Counted from the first letter of the stretch, positions 36,323 through 46,333 are shown. The stretch: DNA of 64,000 nt from Moraxella haemolytica (GCF_030177935.1 NZ_CP089974.1:186001-250000); one strand, 5' to 3'. A program made the numbers and translations. Notes: generated by a model not told the origin, from the sequence alone.

Positions 36323-37178
36323 TCAAACAACCTCTAAGAAGGTTTTGTTAAAAAACTGTCGTTCTTTTTCGACAGGGCTTAGGTAGTTATTAAAGCTGTG
36401 GGTCTGATTTGACTGTAATAGCCATGGATATAACTTGCCGAATCTACTTTTGCTTCATGAATGTTCTCATAGCCATGTTTTGGCATCCATTCGGTTTTAA
36501 AACTTCGAAAGAAACGTTCTGTTGGTGCATTATCCCAGCAATTGCCTTTTCTACTCATACTGTGTGTCATCTTACATCTGGCAATAGCATCGGCAAAGGT
36601 TCGACTGGTGTAATGCGTTCCTTGATCTGAATGAAATAACACACCAGTTGGTTGAAAGCGTATGGTATAAGCCATAGCCAATGCTTTAGTGGTCAGCTCA
36701 ATGTTTGGACGATCACTCATGGCAAAGCCAATGATGTGTCTGGCATATAAATCCATCACCATTGCCAAATAACAAAATCCTGCTTTGTTGTGAATATACG
36801 TCACATCCGATACCCACACTTGATTGGGTGCAGCTGGTGCAAACTGTCGTTTTAGCAAGTTGTCATGCACTGTATGTGCTTGATCAGCCATACGATAGTG
36901 CGATGCTTGATGCTTTGGCGACTGATGAGTCCTTGTGCTCTCATTAATTGACGCGCTTTATAGCGTGTTAGTTTAATCTGATGAGCACGACTGACCATAG
37001 CAGCAATACTTCTAGATCCTGCCGATCCTTTAGAGCAATCAAAGGCTTGTTTTACCCATAAGCGTAGCTCAATCTCTTTGCGTGTTGGCAATCTGATTCT
37101 TTGCTTGGCATAATAAGTACTTCGGTAAATACCAAATAACTGACACAGCTTTGCTTTACTGATGCTGTATTGCCCCAT
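36323..37178 (-). pseudogene. IS3-family transposase orfB, two frameshifts
   Basis: DDE integrase-type transposase. The first frame (from 37178) has the HTH_21-like MGQYSISKAKLCQLFGIYRS. It shifts near 36905, just after GLISRQS. The second carries the catalytic core: VSDVTYI (first Asp), LFHSDQGTHYTS (second Asp) and GNCWDNAPTERFFRSFKTE (Glu). A base missing near 36401 throws off the end, which would read RPHSFNNYLSPVEKE to a TGA at 36323. Two lesions make it non-functional as read. Confidence 0.8.
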
Positions 37179-37189
37179 CAATTGCTCTA

Positions 37190-37498
37190 TTAGCGGGATA
37201 GTAAGTTGTCTTGAGCCAATAGAGCGGATGCCTTTTTTAAAATATCTCGCTCAAGTCTTAGCTGGGTATTTTCTTTACGAAGTCGTTCAAGCTCTCGTTG
37301 TTCTGGTGTTAGAGCATGACCTGTGGCTAATGGCTTGCCTTGAAGTTCAAGACGATAACGTTTAAGCCAGTTTTCTAAAGTAGATTTACCGATATCATAT
37401 TGCTTAGCAACATCAACAACACGCTGATTCTGCTCTTCAATGAGTTTTACCATTTCTAGTTTAAATTCGGTGCTGTACTGCTTACGCTGTTTTGTCAT
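37190..37498 (-). CDS. IS3-family transposase orfA
   Basis: A 102-residue DNA-binding subunit. It has an N-terminal helix-turn-helix (YSTEFKLEMVKLIEEQNQRV and VAKQYDIGKSTLENWLKRYR) and a C-terminal leucine zipper typical of orfA (ELERLRKENTQLRLERDILK). It ends 12 bases before the orfB start, so the usual OrfAB fusion would need frameshifting. The orfA frame is intact, but orfB is broken. Confidence 0.88.
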   Translation of the reverse strand: MTKQRKQYSTEFKLEMVKLIEEQNQRVVDVAKQYDIGKSTLENWLKRYRLELQGKPLATGHALTPEQRELERLRKENTQLRLERDILKKASALLAQDNLLSR

Positions 37499-37510
37499 GA
37501 GAGATTACTC

Positions 37511-37690
37511 CTAGTTTGGGGTAATATAACCTCTTATGGGGTTATCATTCTTAAGGGGGATGCAAATCCCCATGAATTCGACATTAGTCAGGGAGGCAAG
37601 TGCCAAAAAATATTCCCGTAATAAGTAAGCGTGACTATTGTTATTGGGCAATAAATGAGCCAATGCTAATCGGATATCATGCTCATCCAT
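37511..37690 (-). CDS. Small hypothetical protein, possibly cut by the IS
   Basis: Starts at ATG 37690 with GGAGAG upstream and overlaps the preceding frame by 8 bases (ATGGATGA), so it is the second gene of a pair. It encodes MDEHDIRLALAHLLPNNNSH and a helical LLREYFLALASLTNVEF. The last 20 or so residues come from sequence next to the IS and may not be native. No family recognised. Confidence 0.45.
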   Translation of the reverse strand: MDEHDIRLALAHLLPNNNSHAYLLREYFLALASLTNVEFMGICIPLKNDNPIRGYITPN

Positions 37691-38118
37691 GTAGACTCTC
37701 CTCAATAAGATCAGCAAAGGTGGGCATGGGGATGTTCTTTGGGGCTTTGGCTAGATAGTAATCCCAGCTTTTCCTGCTAATATTTTTTGGTTAAAATTTT
37801 TTGAATGGTGGGCTTGCCACCGAGTATATCAATAACTGTACTAGAGGGGCATTCGGACAGTAATTTTGGGAAGATGTGCAAACTAACATTTGACACAAGA
37901 AACACGTCAAACAAATGATTCCAAGCCTTCTTATTGACTTCGTTATCGCTAAGCGTTACTTCCTTGACATAGATTTTATCCCCATTCTTTATTTTTAGGC
38001 AGGATGAAAAATTGGTATAGAAGTAATAGCGACTCTCTCGGTGAACTACTTCGATATAGGAAGTGTCAGAGGTGGAGAGTGGTAGATTGGCAGAATTTTC
38101 AATACAAATTGATAGCAC
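37683..38118 (-). pseudogene. Hypothetical protein with one-base frameshift
   Basis: The frame from 38118 ends at 37777 after GGKPTIQKILTKKY. Dropping one A from the six-base run at 37783-37788 continues it as ILTKNISRKSWDYYLAKAPK and then IPMPTFADLIEESLHG to a TGA at 37683. That C-terminus overlaps the next gene in classic operon style, which argues it is real. The restored protein would be about 144 residues. No family recognised, and the N-terminal start is uncertain. It is the last gene pair before attR. Confidence 0.5.
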
Positions 38119-38381
38119 TTTTTTGCATGTTGATGGACTATCAGATTGTCGTGGACAATTATCAATTTGACGTGCGTTTTTTTGTTAGCGGATTTTATTT
38201 TTTGTGTGCAATTAAAATTAGGTTGGTATAATTTTACCCTAAATTTAGGGTGTCTGCAACGACACAAAATTAAATAAATTATGTATTAGTAAATGAAAAT
38301 ATATTAAAAAAATTCCATCAAAAGCCTTTAAAATACTAGCTTTACATATAATATAGGTTTATATAATTTAGGTGGCTGACA

Positions 38382-38465
38382 TTGCCAAGGTTGGGGTCGC
38401 GAGTTCGAATCTCGTTTCCCGCTCCAAATCTTAAAAAGCCTAAATCAAAAGATTTAGGCTTTTTT
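38382..38465 (+). repeat. attR: displaced tRNA-Gly 3' end and terminator (right direct repeat)
   Basis: The first 48 bases equal 5220-5267, the 3' part of tRNA-Gly from the anticodon to CCA, with no tRNA 5' half before it (it is preceded by GGTGGCTGACA). The following stem AAAGCCTAAATC...GATTTAGGCTTTTTT is the terminator copy, with one base change in its loop. This is the original chromosomal 3' end displaced by integration. Confidence 0.9.
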
Positions 38466-38605
38466 GTTATTTAGCCTGACTAAACTAGAAAAATTAATAA
38501 GATGTAACTTGAGTGCCATCATTTGCTAGCAGAATAACAATCTGGTGGGTCTAGCATGGGCATTCTCCAATGATGATAACTTAAAATTCATTGGCAACGA
38601 CAGTG
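38466..38605. other. Intergenic region right of attR
   Basis: No gene or clear signal seen. Short scattered open frames only, probably part of the same decayed stretch as the next feature. Confidence 0.4.
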
Positions 38606-38910
38606 ATGGATAATAAATTGATGGATGGTTTGGCGGTATCCTTAGATTATGACGCCCTTGCTTTTATTAACAAAATGGCAAAAGTTACTGACTTTGATAA
38701 TCATACTTTTATTGTTCATTGCCACCGCTAGGCTAAATGATGAGATTGAGCGAATGATGAATAACCGATAGATAAATACGATAATGTTAGCTTTGCTGAT
38801 GCAATGATTAATCAAGTGCAAGTTTCCATCAAAACATCATAAAAAATACAGCAAGATTATCAGCTTGTCAAAGCATTAGTAAGATTGACTGAGGATGGTT
38901 TTGATGTATA
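38606..38910 (+). pseudogene. Decayed gene of unknown function, several frameshifts
   Basis: Short frames follow one another in the same direction and look like one broken protein: a 41-residue piece from ATG 38606 (MDNKLMDGLAVSLDYDALAF; then KMAKVTDFDNHTFIVHCHR), then RLNDEIERMMNNR, then KYDNVSFADAMINQVQVSIK, then DYQLVKALVRLTEDGFDV. Each is separated by a stop or shift. No family recognised. A 62-residue open frame at 38895-39083 follows but has no supporting feature. The stretch lies just outside the island. Confidence 0.4.
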
Positions 38911-39219
38911 AATACAATCTTGACGGCATGTTAAGATTTAATTGTGACAAAAAGTGTTTGTTGGAGTCAAAATTGCATTGTTATCGTAAATTAGGCAGTT
39001 CGCTTCATCTGCCAAGACCGGATTTTAAAGCTGTTATACCCAAGATTATTAAGGATTTAATGCAAATAGTTATACAAAAGTAAGCCGATAACCATCACCA
39101 AATTTTTATAAAAATAAAAAGGAGTTACAGATTTTATTTTGGATTATGATACAATGTCTGGCATTCTTTTGCACCTTGCGTGCTTGTAATTCACCAACTG
39201 ATTTAGGGATAAACAATTT

Positions 39220-40764
39220 ATGAATGAAAATTCTAAATCAAGCGATTTTAAAACGCTTGACATCGCCTTTATGGGGCACCCAAAACCCTTGCGTTCTTTA
39301 TTTTTCACTGAGATGTGGGAGCGTTTTTCTTATTATGGTATTCGTCCGCTTCTTGTATTGTTTATGACGGCGGCCATTGCACAAGGTGGCTTGGGTATTG
39401 ACGATGCCAATGCGTCATCGATTTATGGTATTTTTGCTGGGTCAATGTATTTGATGCCGATTTTAGGAGGCTGGCTTGCCGATAATTGGCTTGGGCAGGA
39501 GCGAGCGTTGTGGTGGGGGAGTATCATCATTGCGTTAGGGCATTTGTCCATTGGTATGTCAGCATTTTTGTCTATTCAGTTTTTCTTTTTGGGGCTTGTG
39601 CTTTTAGTCATTGGCTCAGGATTATTTAAAACATGTATTTCAGTCATGGTTGGGGCATTATATGATAAAAATGACGCTAGGCGTGATGCAGGCTTTACAC
39701 TATTTTATATGGGAATTAATTTAGGGGCGTTCTTAGCACCTTTAATTACAGGGATTTTTAAAGAGCAACAAATGTGGCACGCAGGCTTTACAGTGGGCGG
39801 TGTGGGCATGCTGATCTCTTTGGCAATTTATAAACTTTTTGGTAAAAAAAATCTCACCGAATTTGCTAACGCTAAAAATACAGCCGCCAGTTGGGAGCAG
39901 CCCAAGCAGGTGCGAGCCAATGTTGGTAAATTTGTTGGGGTTGGCGTCATTGCTTTATCAGCATTTATCATACTGGTGATGATGGGTGTGATAACGCTAA
40001 ATCCTGTTTTGATTGCATCTGTTATGACCTATGTGATTGCAGGGTCGGTAAGCCTTTATTTTGCCTATTGTTTTGTGTCGCCAGTTTTTACCAAACCTGA
40101 AAAATTACGATTGCTTGTGTGCTTTTTGCTTGTGGTTGGTTCAACCTTTTTTTGGTCAAGTTTTGAGCAACAGCCAACCTCTTTTAATTTATTTGCTGAG
40201 CGTTATACTGATTTAAATGCTTTTGGCATGAAGATTCCTACTGTATGGTTTCAGTCGTTAAACTCTTTGTTTATTTTGGTATTTGCACCGATTGTGAGTA
40301 TCATGTGGGTAAGACTTGCTGCCAAAAAAATCCAGCCTAACAGCATGGTTAAGTTTGCCTTAGGTATGTTTTTTGCCGCTGCAGGTTTTGTCCTAATGAT
40401 TATTGCCAGTCAAGGCGTGGTGAATAACGGTGGCTTAGCATCGCCTTGGTGGCTTGTAGGTAGCTTGTTTTTATTGACAATTGGTGAGCTTATGTTAAGT
40501 CCTGCGGGACTATCTAGCATGACCAAACTTGCTCCCGACCGTATGCAGGGTGTGGTGATGGGATTATTTTTTGCATCTATTGCATTGGGCAGTCTTGTGG
40601 CATCATTCTCTGGTGGCTCGGTATCGGCAGATACGATTGAAAACTTGCCAAAACTATTCACCACACTGACCATTTTCTTAGTGGTGTGTGGCGTAATTTT
40701 AATAGCGGTGAGTCGTCCTGTAGCACGAATGTTGAAAGAAGCTGATAATAATGTAGAAATATAA
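39220..40764 (+). CDS. POT-family proton-dependent di/tripeptide transporter
   Basis: Peptide:H+ symporter of 514 residues with 14 predicted membrane segments. The family motif EMWERFSYYGIRPLLVLF (ExxERFxYY) is in TM1. The second signature is FTLFYMGINLGAFLAPLI, and SFEQQPTSFNLFAERYTD resembles the DtpA-type loop. It is monocistronic, with its own terminator at 40770. The exact Dtp paralogue cannot be told. Confidence 0.93.
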   Translation: MNENSKSSDFKTLDIAFMGHPKPLRSLFFTEMWERFSYYGIRPLLVLFMTAAIAQGGLGIDDANASSIYGIFAGSMYLMPILGGWLADNWLGQERALWWGSIIIALGHLSIGMSAFLSIQFFFLGLVLLVIGSGLFKTCISVMVGALYDKNDARRDAGFTLFYMGINLGAFLAPLITGIFKEQQMWHAGFTVGGVGMLISLAIYKLFGKKNLTEFANAKNTAASWEQPKQVRANVGKFVGVGVIALSAFIILVMMGVITLNPVLIASVMTYVIAGSVSLYFAYCFVSPVFTKPEKLRLLVCFLLVVGSTFFWSSFEQQPTSFNLFAERYTDLNAFGMKIPTVWFQSLNSLFILVFAPIVSIMWVRLAAKKIQPNSMVKFALGMFFAAAGFVLMIIASQGVVNNGGLASPWWLVGSLFLLTIGELMLSPAGLSSMTKLAPDRMQGVVMGLFFASIALGSLVASFSGGSVSADTIENLPKLFTTLTIFLVVCGVILIAVSRPVARMLKEADNNVEI

Positions 40765-40769
40765 AATAT

Positions 40770-40798
40770 TAAAAATCCGCCTGAAGGCGGATTTTTTG
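40770..40798 (+). terminator. Terminator after the POT transporter
   Basis: AAAAATCCGCC and GGCGGATTTTTT form a compact stem with loop TGAA and a T tract, 6 bases after the stop. Confidence 0.9.
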
Positions 40799-40899
40799 AT
40801 TAATACTGGTGTTATATTGATTAAGTATTATTAATAAATACTTGTGGGATTTATCATCTTATATGGTTAAGATGAAGACAGCAAAAAAAGATAATAAAA

Positions 40900-41739
40900 C
40901 TAGTATAAGCTGTTCACCCGCCCAATCTTTTGCCCCATTTTTACGACCGACCTATGAATGAATTCATCGCCCCATACGGCATGGGCAGACTTTGGTAAGA
41001 CGATGATGGCGGTAGAACCCAAGTAGAATCGTCCAAGTTCATCGCCTTTTTTTAGGGCGATGTCATGTGTGCGGTGCTGAATATAAGGCGTGCGTTTGAT
41101 GTCGCCTGTTGCTACTGAGCTAATCCCTGCAACAATCATCGCTCCAACCAACACGACGAATGCACGCCCAAATTTGGTCTCAAATTCACACACCAAGCGT
41201 TCATTGCGAGCAAATAGGTCGGGTACATGTAAGGCGGTGGTGTTATTGACCGAAAACAGTGTTCCTGGCACATAGCGTGTGGCGACTAGTCGACCATCAA
41301 AAGGCATATGCACACGGTGATAGTTCGTTGGGGCAAGATAAATGGTGGCAAACGAGCCATCGGTAAACGCCTTGCCTACTTCAAAATCTGCCAATAACTG
41401 ACCGACATCATAATCACGCCCCTTAGCTTGAATCAGCTGACCATGTTTGATGGCTCCAATCTGGCTGATTTTGCCGTCAGCAGGGCAAGCAATGCCATCT
41501 GGTGTGCTGTCTATGAGACGAGCACCTGCCTTTAATTCACGAGTAAAAAAGTCGTTGAAGCTATCATAATCATCAAGACTGCCACGCTCGTATTCTGCCA
41601 AATCAATACCATAAGCACGGGCAAAGCCATGCACAAAGGCTTTTTTGATGATGGGGTTGTCGCTTTTGGCAAGATGACCTGCTACTTTAGATAATGTTTG
41701 TTGTGGGACGATGTTTTGGGCAATCGTAAATAGGTTCAT
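40900..41739 (-). CDS. psd: Phosphatidylserine decarboxylase
   Basis: Makes phosphatidylethanolamine from phosphatidylserine at the inner membrane. It has 279 residues. The self-cleavage site that generates the pyruvoyl group is in GRFYLGSTAIIVLP (LGST; the Ser becomes pyruvoyl). HRVHMPFDGRL and the early DYDSFNDFFTRELK are typical of proteobacterial Psd. Monocistronic. Confidence 0.96.
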   Translation of the reverse strand: MNLFTIAQNIVPQQTLSKVAGHLAKSDNPIIKKAFVHGFARAYGIDLAEYERGSLDDYDSFNDFFTRELKAGARLIDSTPDGIACPADGKISQIGAIKHGQLIQAKGRDYDVGQLLADFEVGKAFTDGSFATIYLAPTNYHRVHMPFDGRLVATRYVPGTLFSVNNTTALHVPDLFARNERLVCEFETKFGRAFVVLVGAMIVAGISSVATGDIKRTPYIQHRTHDIALKKGDELGRFYLGSTAIIVLPKSAHAVWGDEFIHRSVVKMGQKIGRVNSLY

Positions 41740-41889
41740 GGTATTTCCAACTGGTTAAATTGTTTTATTTTAACCGATATTTGCTATAATGGATATTTTT
41801 ATTTGTATCACACCAAGCTAAGCGTCTAGGTATGCCTATCAGTGTCAATGATTGCTTAACCAAATATTTTTAACTGACAAGGTGAAAAC

Positions 41890-42342
41890 ATGAAAGCCTT
41901 AATTCAACGAGTCAAGTCTGCTCATGTGGCGGTAGATGGTCAAATCATCGGTAAAATTGATGCTGGCGTGCTTGCCTATATCGGTATTGGCAAAGAAGAT
42001 GATGATGAGACAGCACGCAAGCTCATTGATAAGATTTTGACCTATCGAATTTTTGAAAATACCACCGAAGCTGACAAATTGGGCAAAATGGATAAATCCG
42101 TATCTGATGTTCAAGGTGGTTTATTGCTGGTTTCGCAATTTACGCTGATGGCTAAGACGGATAAGGGTCGCCGTCCTGATTTTGCTCCTGCCATGCCGCC
42201 AAGTGATGCAAAAGCATTATTTGAACAATTGGTGGATTATACCAGATCGGTTTACCCTAATGTCCAAACTGGCGAATTTGGGGCAATGATGGCGGTCAGT
42301 AGCATCAATGATGGGCCAATTAACTTTTTGTTGGAAGTGTAG
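41890..42342 (+). CDS. dtd: D-aminoacyl-tRNA deacylase
   Basis: Hydrolyses D-aminoacyl-tRNA (and Gly-tRNA-Ala), preventing D-residues in proteins. It has 150 residues. The conserved LLLVSQFTLMAKTDKGRRPD carries the SQ-T active-site segment, and NDGPINFLLEV carries the Gly-Pro cross-subunit motif (usually NGPVT-like). The start MKALIQRVKSAHV is standard. It converges on a D-amino-acid dehydrogenase-like gene 57 bases away. Confidence 0.96.
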   Translation: MKALIQRVKSAHVAVDGQIIGKIDAGVLAYIGIGKEDDDETARKLIDKILTYRIFENTTEADKLGKMDKSVSDVQGGLLLVSQFTLMAKTDKGRRPDFAPAMPPSDAKALFEQLVDYTRSVYPNVQTGEFGAMMAVSSINDGPINFLLEV

Positions 42343-42399
42343 TCTCTTTGGTTTGTCTCGCCCCAATTCGCTTAGCTGTCATTGTTTTGGTTGTTTGTG

Positions 42400-43734
42400 C
42401 TATTTATGACCGACAAAAGCAAAATCTACAGGCGGTGTTTGCCCTGTCATTAAGTGCGATAACGCCCTTGCTGAACCGCACGCATGGGTAAAGCCAAGTG
42501 TGCCATGCCCTGTGTTTAGCCACAGATTATCAATCAGATTATCAGAAGTCCTGCCGTGCCAAACATTGCCCAAATAAGCACGCCCAATCAGTGGCACATT
42601 TGATGGGGTCATCGGACGCAGACCCGCCCAATAGTTCGGCTCGTCATAGTTTAGGGCATCACCAAACAGTGCTTGTACTCGCTGAGTTAGTGCCTGACAG
42701 CGAGTCGGGTCAAGGTCGGTATTATAGCCATTAAACTCTGCCGTGCCTGCCACACGCAAAACATCACGCTCATAAGTAGTAAAGCGACTCATCACCAGTT
42801 TGTATTCATCATCAATTAGACTAATCTGTGGCACTCGAGTGCCATCACGCACCGAATAAGTCGCTGAATAACCCTTAGCAGGAAAAATGGGCAGGTGTAC
42901 GCCAATTGGGTCAAGTAGGCGTTTACCATAGCTTGCCAGACATATAACATAGTGGTCGCTTTGATGGGTCTGTTGGGTGATGCCTTGGCGAATTGTGATG
43001 TGGCTGACGTGTTTGTCATCTAAAGCGATGTTGTCAATGTGGGTGTCATAAAGAAAAGTTACGCCACGACTTTGACAATAGCTGGCAAGCTTATTGGTAA
43101 AAATATGGGCATTGGCAGACAGATCGGCATCTGTATAAGTCGCTCCAACAAGGGTACTGCCCAGTGCGGACAAGGAAGGTTCTAGAGCGACCGCTTCATT
43201 GGGCGAGATGAGTGTGCGATGACAGCCTAGTGTTTGCATGCGTTTGGTGGGAGCGATGGCGGATTGGTATTCGCTGACACTGGTATAAAAATGCATGATG
43301 CCCTGCAACCGTTGTTCAAAATCTAGTGGTAGGTTTGCCATCAGCTCTTTTAGAGTGCGTCTAGAATATAGCCCCAATTTGACCATTTGCTGTAAGTTGG
43401 CATCGGCACGGCTGGCACGACATTCTTGCAAAAATCGCCAGATAAAGCGTAGCTGTTCAGCATTGGTATTTAGTCGATATAATAGCGGTGCGTTTGGTTT
43501 GCTAAGCCATTTTAGTGCTTTTATTGGAGTGTTAGGGTTTGCCCAAGGAGTTGCATGGCACACTGAAATTTGCCCTCCATTGGCAAAACTCGTCTCCATT
43601 GCAGGCTGACTTTGACGGTCAATGACTGTAACATCAAAACCCGCCTCTAACAGATACCATGCACTTGCAACGCCTGTAACGCCTGCCCCGAGTACCGTAA
43701 CACTGGGTTTGGCTGTCTGATGGGCATTAGCCAC
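42400..43734 (-). CDS. FAD-dependent D-amino-acid dehydrogenase (DadA-like)
   Basis: Membrane-associated oxidase-type flavoprotein of the DAO family, 444 residues. The FAD motif VTVLGAGVTGVASAWYLLEA is near the N-terminus, then ETSFANGGQISVCHATPWANP, typical of DadA. The C-terminus is WLNTGHGTLGFTHACGSARAL. I chose GTG 43734 because AGGTGG lies 8 bases upstream and the start overlaps the ygfZ stop by 8 bases, so translation is coupled. It likely deaminates D-alanine or related D-amino acids to 2-oxoacids. Confidence 0.85.
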   Translation of the reverse strand: MANAHQTAKPSVTVLGAGVTGVASAWYLLEAGFDVTVIDRQSQPAMETSFANGGQISVCHATPWANPNTPIKALKWLSKPNAPLLYRLNTNAEQLRFIWRFLQECRASRADANLQQMVKLGLYSRRTLKELMANLPLDFEQRLQGIMHFYTSVSEYQSAIAPTKRMQTLGCHRTLISPNEAVALEPSLSALGSTLVGATYTDADLSANAHIFTNKLASYCQSRGVTFLYDTHIDNIALDDKHVSHITIRQGITQQTHQSDHYVICLASYGKRLLDPIGVHLPIFPAKGYSATYSVRDGTRVPQISLIDDEYKLVMSRFTTYERDVLRVAGTAEFNGYNTDLDPTRCQALTQRVQALFGDALNYDEPNYWAGLRPMTPSNVPLIGRAYLGNVWHGRTSDNLIDNLWLNTGHGTLGFTHACGSARALSHLMTGQTPPVDFAFVGHK

Positions 43735-44464
43735 GAGATACACCACCTGTGAGTGGCTTGGGCAGGTCGAGCAGTTGCCCTGCCTGGGCAACATCTGTTG
43801 GTGTACCGATGACTAGGCAGTCGTAACCGCCATCTACCGCAATGCCATTAACGATGTGTACTTTGCCGATTTTTTCACCAGATATCACTGTGTTTGTTGT
43901 GTTGTCTAGGGTGTTAGCTGTTAGTAGCACACGGTGTAGGTATACCTTAGGGCTGGCTTTAAAGTACAGTCGAGCGATGATTTCTTGTCCTAAGTAGCAA
44001 CCTTTATCATAGTCCACTCCCCCGCGCTGATGCAGGCGAAGCTCTTGGGGTTGAAACAGCCCTTGGGTAAAGGTGGTTATCCAGTAGTTGCCTGTTTTGA
44101 TGCTCAAGCTTGCCCAAGCATCAAAGTCGGCGCAAGATGGATTGTCATCAAAGGTTGGTAAATTGTCTATGATGGCAGGATAAATGGCGATGGGCTTGGT
44201 TGTGGTAAATTTGGAGAAGACGCCGTATTTGTTGATATGGGCAACCAAATCTTCCATACAATCAGCACCAGTGATGAGCGTAAAGGTGTCATCACTGGTG
44301 CGAGCGACCCACAGTCCAAACCTGACTCTCCCCTTGAGATCGCTGATGGCACAAGCTTGGTATGCCTTGCTTAGCGTATCAACATTGACGGTCAGTTGAC
44401 CTTGTAGGAATTTAGCGGCATCTTGACCTGCTAGGGTGATTGCTTGAAAATGTGTGGTTGTCAT
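43727..44464 (-). CDS. ygfZ: YgfZ/GcvT-domain folate-binding Fe-S maintenance protein
   Basis: Tetrahydrofolate-binding protein that helps keep certain [4Fe-4S] enzymes active. It has 245 residues. The YgfZ signature KGCYLGQEIIARLYF (KGCYxGQE with the key Cys) is about two thirds along. The N-terminal FLQGQLTVNVDTLSK and the VRFGLWVAR segment fit the family. ATG 44464 is preferred over an upstream in-frame start because MTTTHFQAITLAGQDA matches the family start. It overlaps the following DadA-like gene by 8 bases. Confidence 0.92.
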   Translation of the reverse strand: MTTTHFQAITLAGQDAAKFLQGQLTVNVDTLSKAYQACAISDLKGRVRFGLWVARTSDDTFTLITGADCMEDLVAHINKYGVFSKFTTTKPIAIYPAIIDNLPTFDDNPSCADFDAWASLSIKTGNYWITTFTQGLFQPQELRLHQRGGVDYDKGCYLGQEIIARLYFKASPKVYLHRVLLTANTLDNTTNTVISGEKIGKVHIVNGIAVDGGYDCLVIGTPTDVAQAGQLLDLPKPLTGGVSRG

Positions 44465-44628
44465 GGTGTTATTTCTGCGATGATGAAAATTGGAAAATAT
44501 TAAAATCATGGTTTTTGTGCTTATTATTGTAGCATTTTTAGGTTAAGATTAACATTTTGTATTAACAAAAAACCGCTAAAGTCTGCTATACTAAACGATT
44601 ATTTTTTTATGATGATTTAGGAATGACG

Positions 44629-44967
44629 ATGAGCCTACCTACCTGCCCAAAATGCAATGAAGATTATACCTATGCCGATGGAGAGCTGTTGATTTGTCCA
44701 ATGTGTAGCCACGAGTGGATCGCAGGGGAGTTACAAGCTGATGTACCTACCATCAAAGATGCGGTGGGTAATGTGCTTGCTGATGGCGATAGCGTAACTG
44801 TGATTAAGGATTTGAAGGTTAAAGGTTCGTCCACGCCAATTAAGGTTGGTACGAAAGTTAAATCCATTCGCCTGATTTATGATGCACCTGATGACCATGA
44901 CATTGATTGTAAGGTTGATGGCTTTGGGGCGATGAAATTAAAATCATCTGTCGTAAAAAAGGCTTAA
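44629..44967 (+). CDS. yjdM: YjdM/PhnA-family zinc-ribbon protein
   Basis: A 112-residue two-domain protein. The N-terminal zinc ribbon is [19 protein letters not shown] (CxxC...CxxC, completed by CSHEW). The C-terminal KOW-like beta domain has [20 protein letters not shown], the YjdM/PhnA signature. The ATG at 44629 sits 6 bases after AGGA, whereas the ATG at 44623 touches it, so 44629 is preferred. Function is not established despite the old link to phosphonate genes. Confidence 0.92.
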   Translation: MSLPTCPKCNEDYTYADGELLICPMCSHEWIAGELQADVPTIKDAVGNVLADGDSVTVIKDLKVKGSSTPIKVGTKVKSIRLIYDAPDDHDIDCKVDGFGAMKLKSSVVKKA

Positions 44968-45037
44968 TGCCTAACCATTATTTTATATCGCCTTAGAAAT
45001 TCACTCGTGGAAGTTGAATCAGCCATAAGGAGACGCA

Positions 45038-46333
45038 ATGACTCAAGTAACTGCCGACCAAATATTATTTGAAAAAGCCAAACGCCATATCCCAGGGGGG
45101 GTTAATTCTCCTGTTCGTGCCTTTACTGGTGTGGGGGGTACGCCTGTTTTTATCAGTCGTGCAAAAGGGGCGTATATCTATGACACCGAAGATAAGCCCT
45201 ACATAGATTATGTTGGTTCATGGGGACCTATGATTTTGGGTCATGCTCATGATAGCGTCATTGAAGCGGTTAAAATGGCTGCTGCTGATGGCTTGTCGTT
45301 TGGTGCACCAACGCCGTTTGAGACGACAATGGCGGATTTGATTTGTGAGTTAATTCCGCACATTGAACTGATTCGCATGGTGTCATCTGGCACAGAAGCA
45401 ACCATGAGTGCCATTCGTCTGGCTCGTGGCTATACAGGGCGAGATAAAATCGTTAAATTTGAAGGCTGTTATCATGGTCATTCTGATAGCCTGCTGGTAA
45501 AGGCTGGTTCTGGTATGCTAGATATTGGCGAACCGACATCAAAGGGTGTGCCTGCCGATTTTGCTAAGCATACCGTTACCTTGCCCTATAATGATGTAGT
45601 GGCATTAAAACAAGCCTTTGCAAAGTTTGGTGGCGAGTTTGCCTGCGTTATTTTAGAGCCGATTGCAGGCAATATGAACATGGTCATTCCATCTCAAGAG
45701 TTTCATGATGCCTTGCGTCAGCTGTGCGATGAGCATGGTGTGGTATTGATTTTTGATGAGGTTATGACAGGTTTTCGTGTGGGATTAAAAGGGGCAAGTC
45801 ATCATTTTGGCATTACGCCTGATTTGACCACCTTTGGCAAAATCATCGGAGCAGGTCTGCCTGTTGGAGCATTCGGCGGAAAGCGTGAGATTATGGAACA
45901 TATCGCCCCTTTGGGTGGAGTATATCAAGCAGGTACGCTCTCTGGAAACCCACTTGCCATGCGTGCAGGCAAGGCGATGTTTGATGAGCTTGTTTGCCCA
46001 AACTTCTATGAAGAACTGACCTCTAAAACCAAGTATCTACTAAAGGGCTTGCAAGAAAAAGCAGACAAACATGGCGTTGTCTTTACTACTTGTTCGGTAG
46101 GCGGTATGTTTGGTATGTTCTTTAATGATACCTTGCCAAAGAATTTTAACGATGTGGCAGGTGCAGATACCAAGCGGTTTAATCAGTTTTTTCACGCCAT
46201 GCTCAAGCAGGGTGTGTATCTTGCTCCATCTGCTTTTGAGGCGTCGTTCATGTCATCTGCTCATACTTATGAGGATTTAGACCGAACCATTGAATGTGCT
46301 GACAGGGCGTTTGGTGAATTGGCATCAGGTTAA
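45038..46333 (+). CDS. hemL: Glutamate-1-semialdehyde 2,1-aminomutase
   Basis: PLP enzyme making 5-aminolevulinate from glutamate-1-semialdehyde for haem synthesis. It has 431 residues. The PLP lysine is in [18 protein letters not shown]. Other motifs: [13 protein letters not shown] at the N-terminus, [18 protein letters not shown] and [17 protein letters not shown] precedes the ATG by 7 bases. It appears monocistronic. Confidence 0.97.
   Translation: MTQVTADQILFEKAKRHIPGGVNSPVRAFTGVGGTPVFISRAKGAYIYDTEDKPYIDYVGSWGPMILGHAHDSVIEAVKMAAADGLSFGAPTPFETTMADLICELIPHIELIRMVSSGTEATMSAIRLARGYTGRDKIVKFEGCYHGHSDSLLVKAGSGMLDIGEPTSKGVPADFAKHTVTLPYNDVVALKQAFAKFGGEFACVILEPIAGNMNMVIPSQEFHDALRQLCDEHGVVLIFDEVMTGFRVGLKGASHHFGITPDLTTFGKIIGAGLPVGAFGGKREIMEHIAPLGGVYQAGTLSGNPLAMRAGKAMFDELVCPNFYEELTSKTKYLLKGLQEKADKHGVVFTTCSVGGMFGMFFNDTLPKNFNDVAGADTKRFNQFFHAMLKQGVYLAPSAFEASFMSSAHTYEDLDRTIECADRAFGELASG

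Larger units (their letters stand above)
36305..37540 (-). mobile_element. IS3-family insertion element, decayed (ends uncertain)
   Basis: Contains an IS3-type orfA and a broken orfB on the reverse strand. I could not find convincing terminal inverted repeats or target duplication, so the limits are approximate: just past the orfB stop on the left, and between the orfA start and the truncated-looking small ORF on the right. It lies at the right end of the island between catD and attR. Confidence 0.6.

Noticed and set aside
36265-37560. Exact ends of the IS3 element from terminal inverted repeats
   Set aside because: I compared sequence on both sides of the transposase genes and found no convincing matching ends or target duplication, so the limits are given as approximate.
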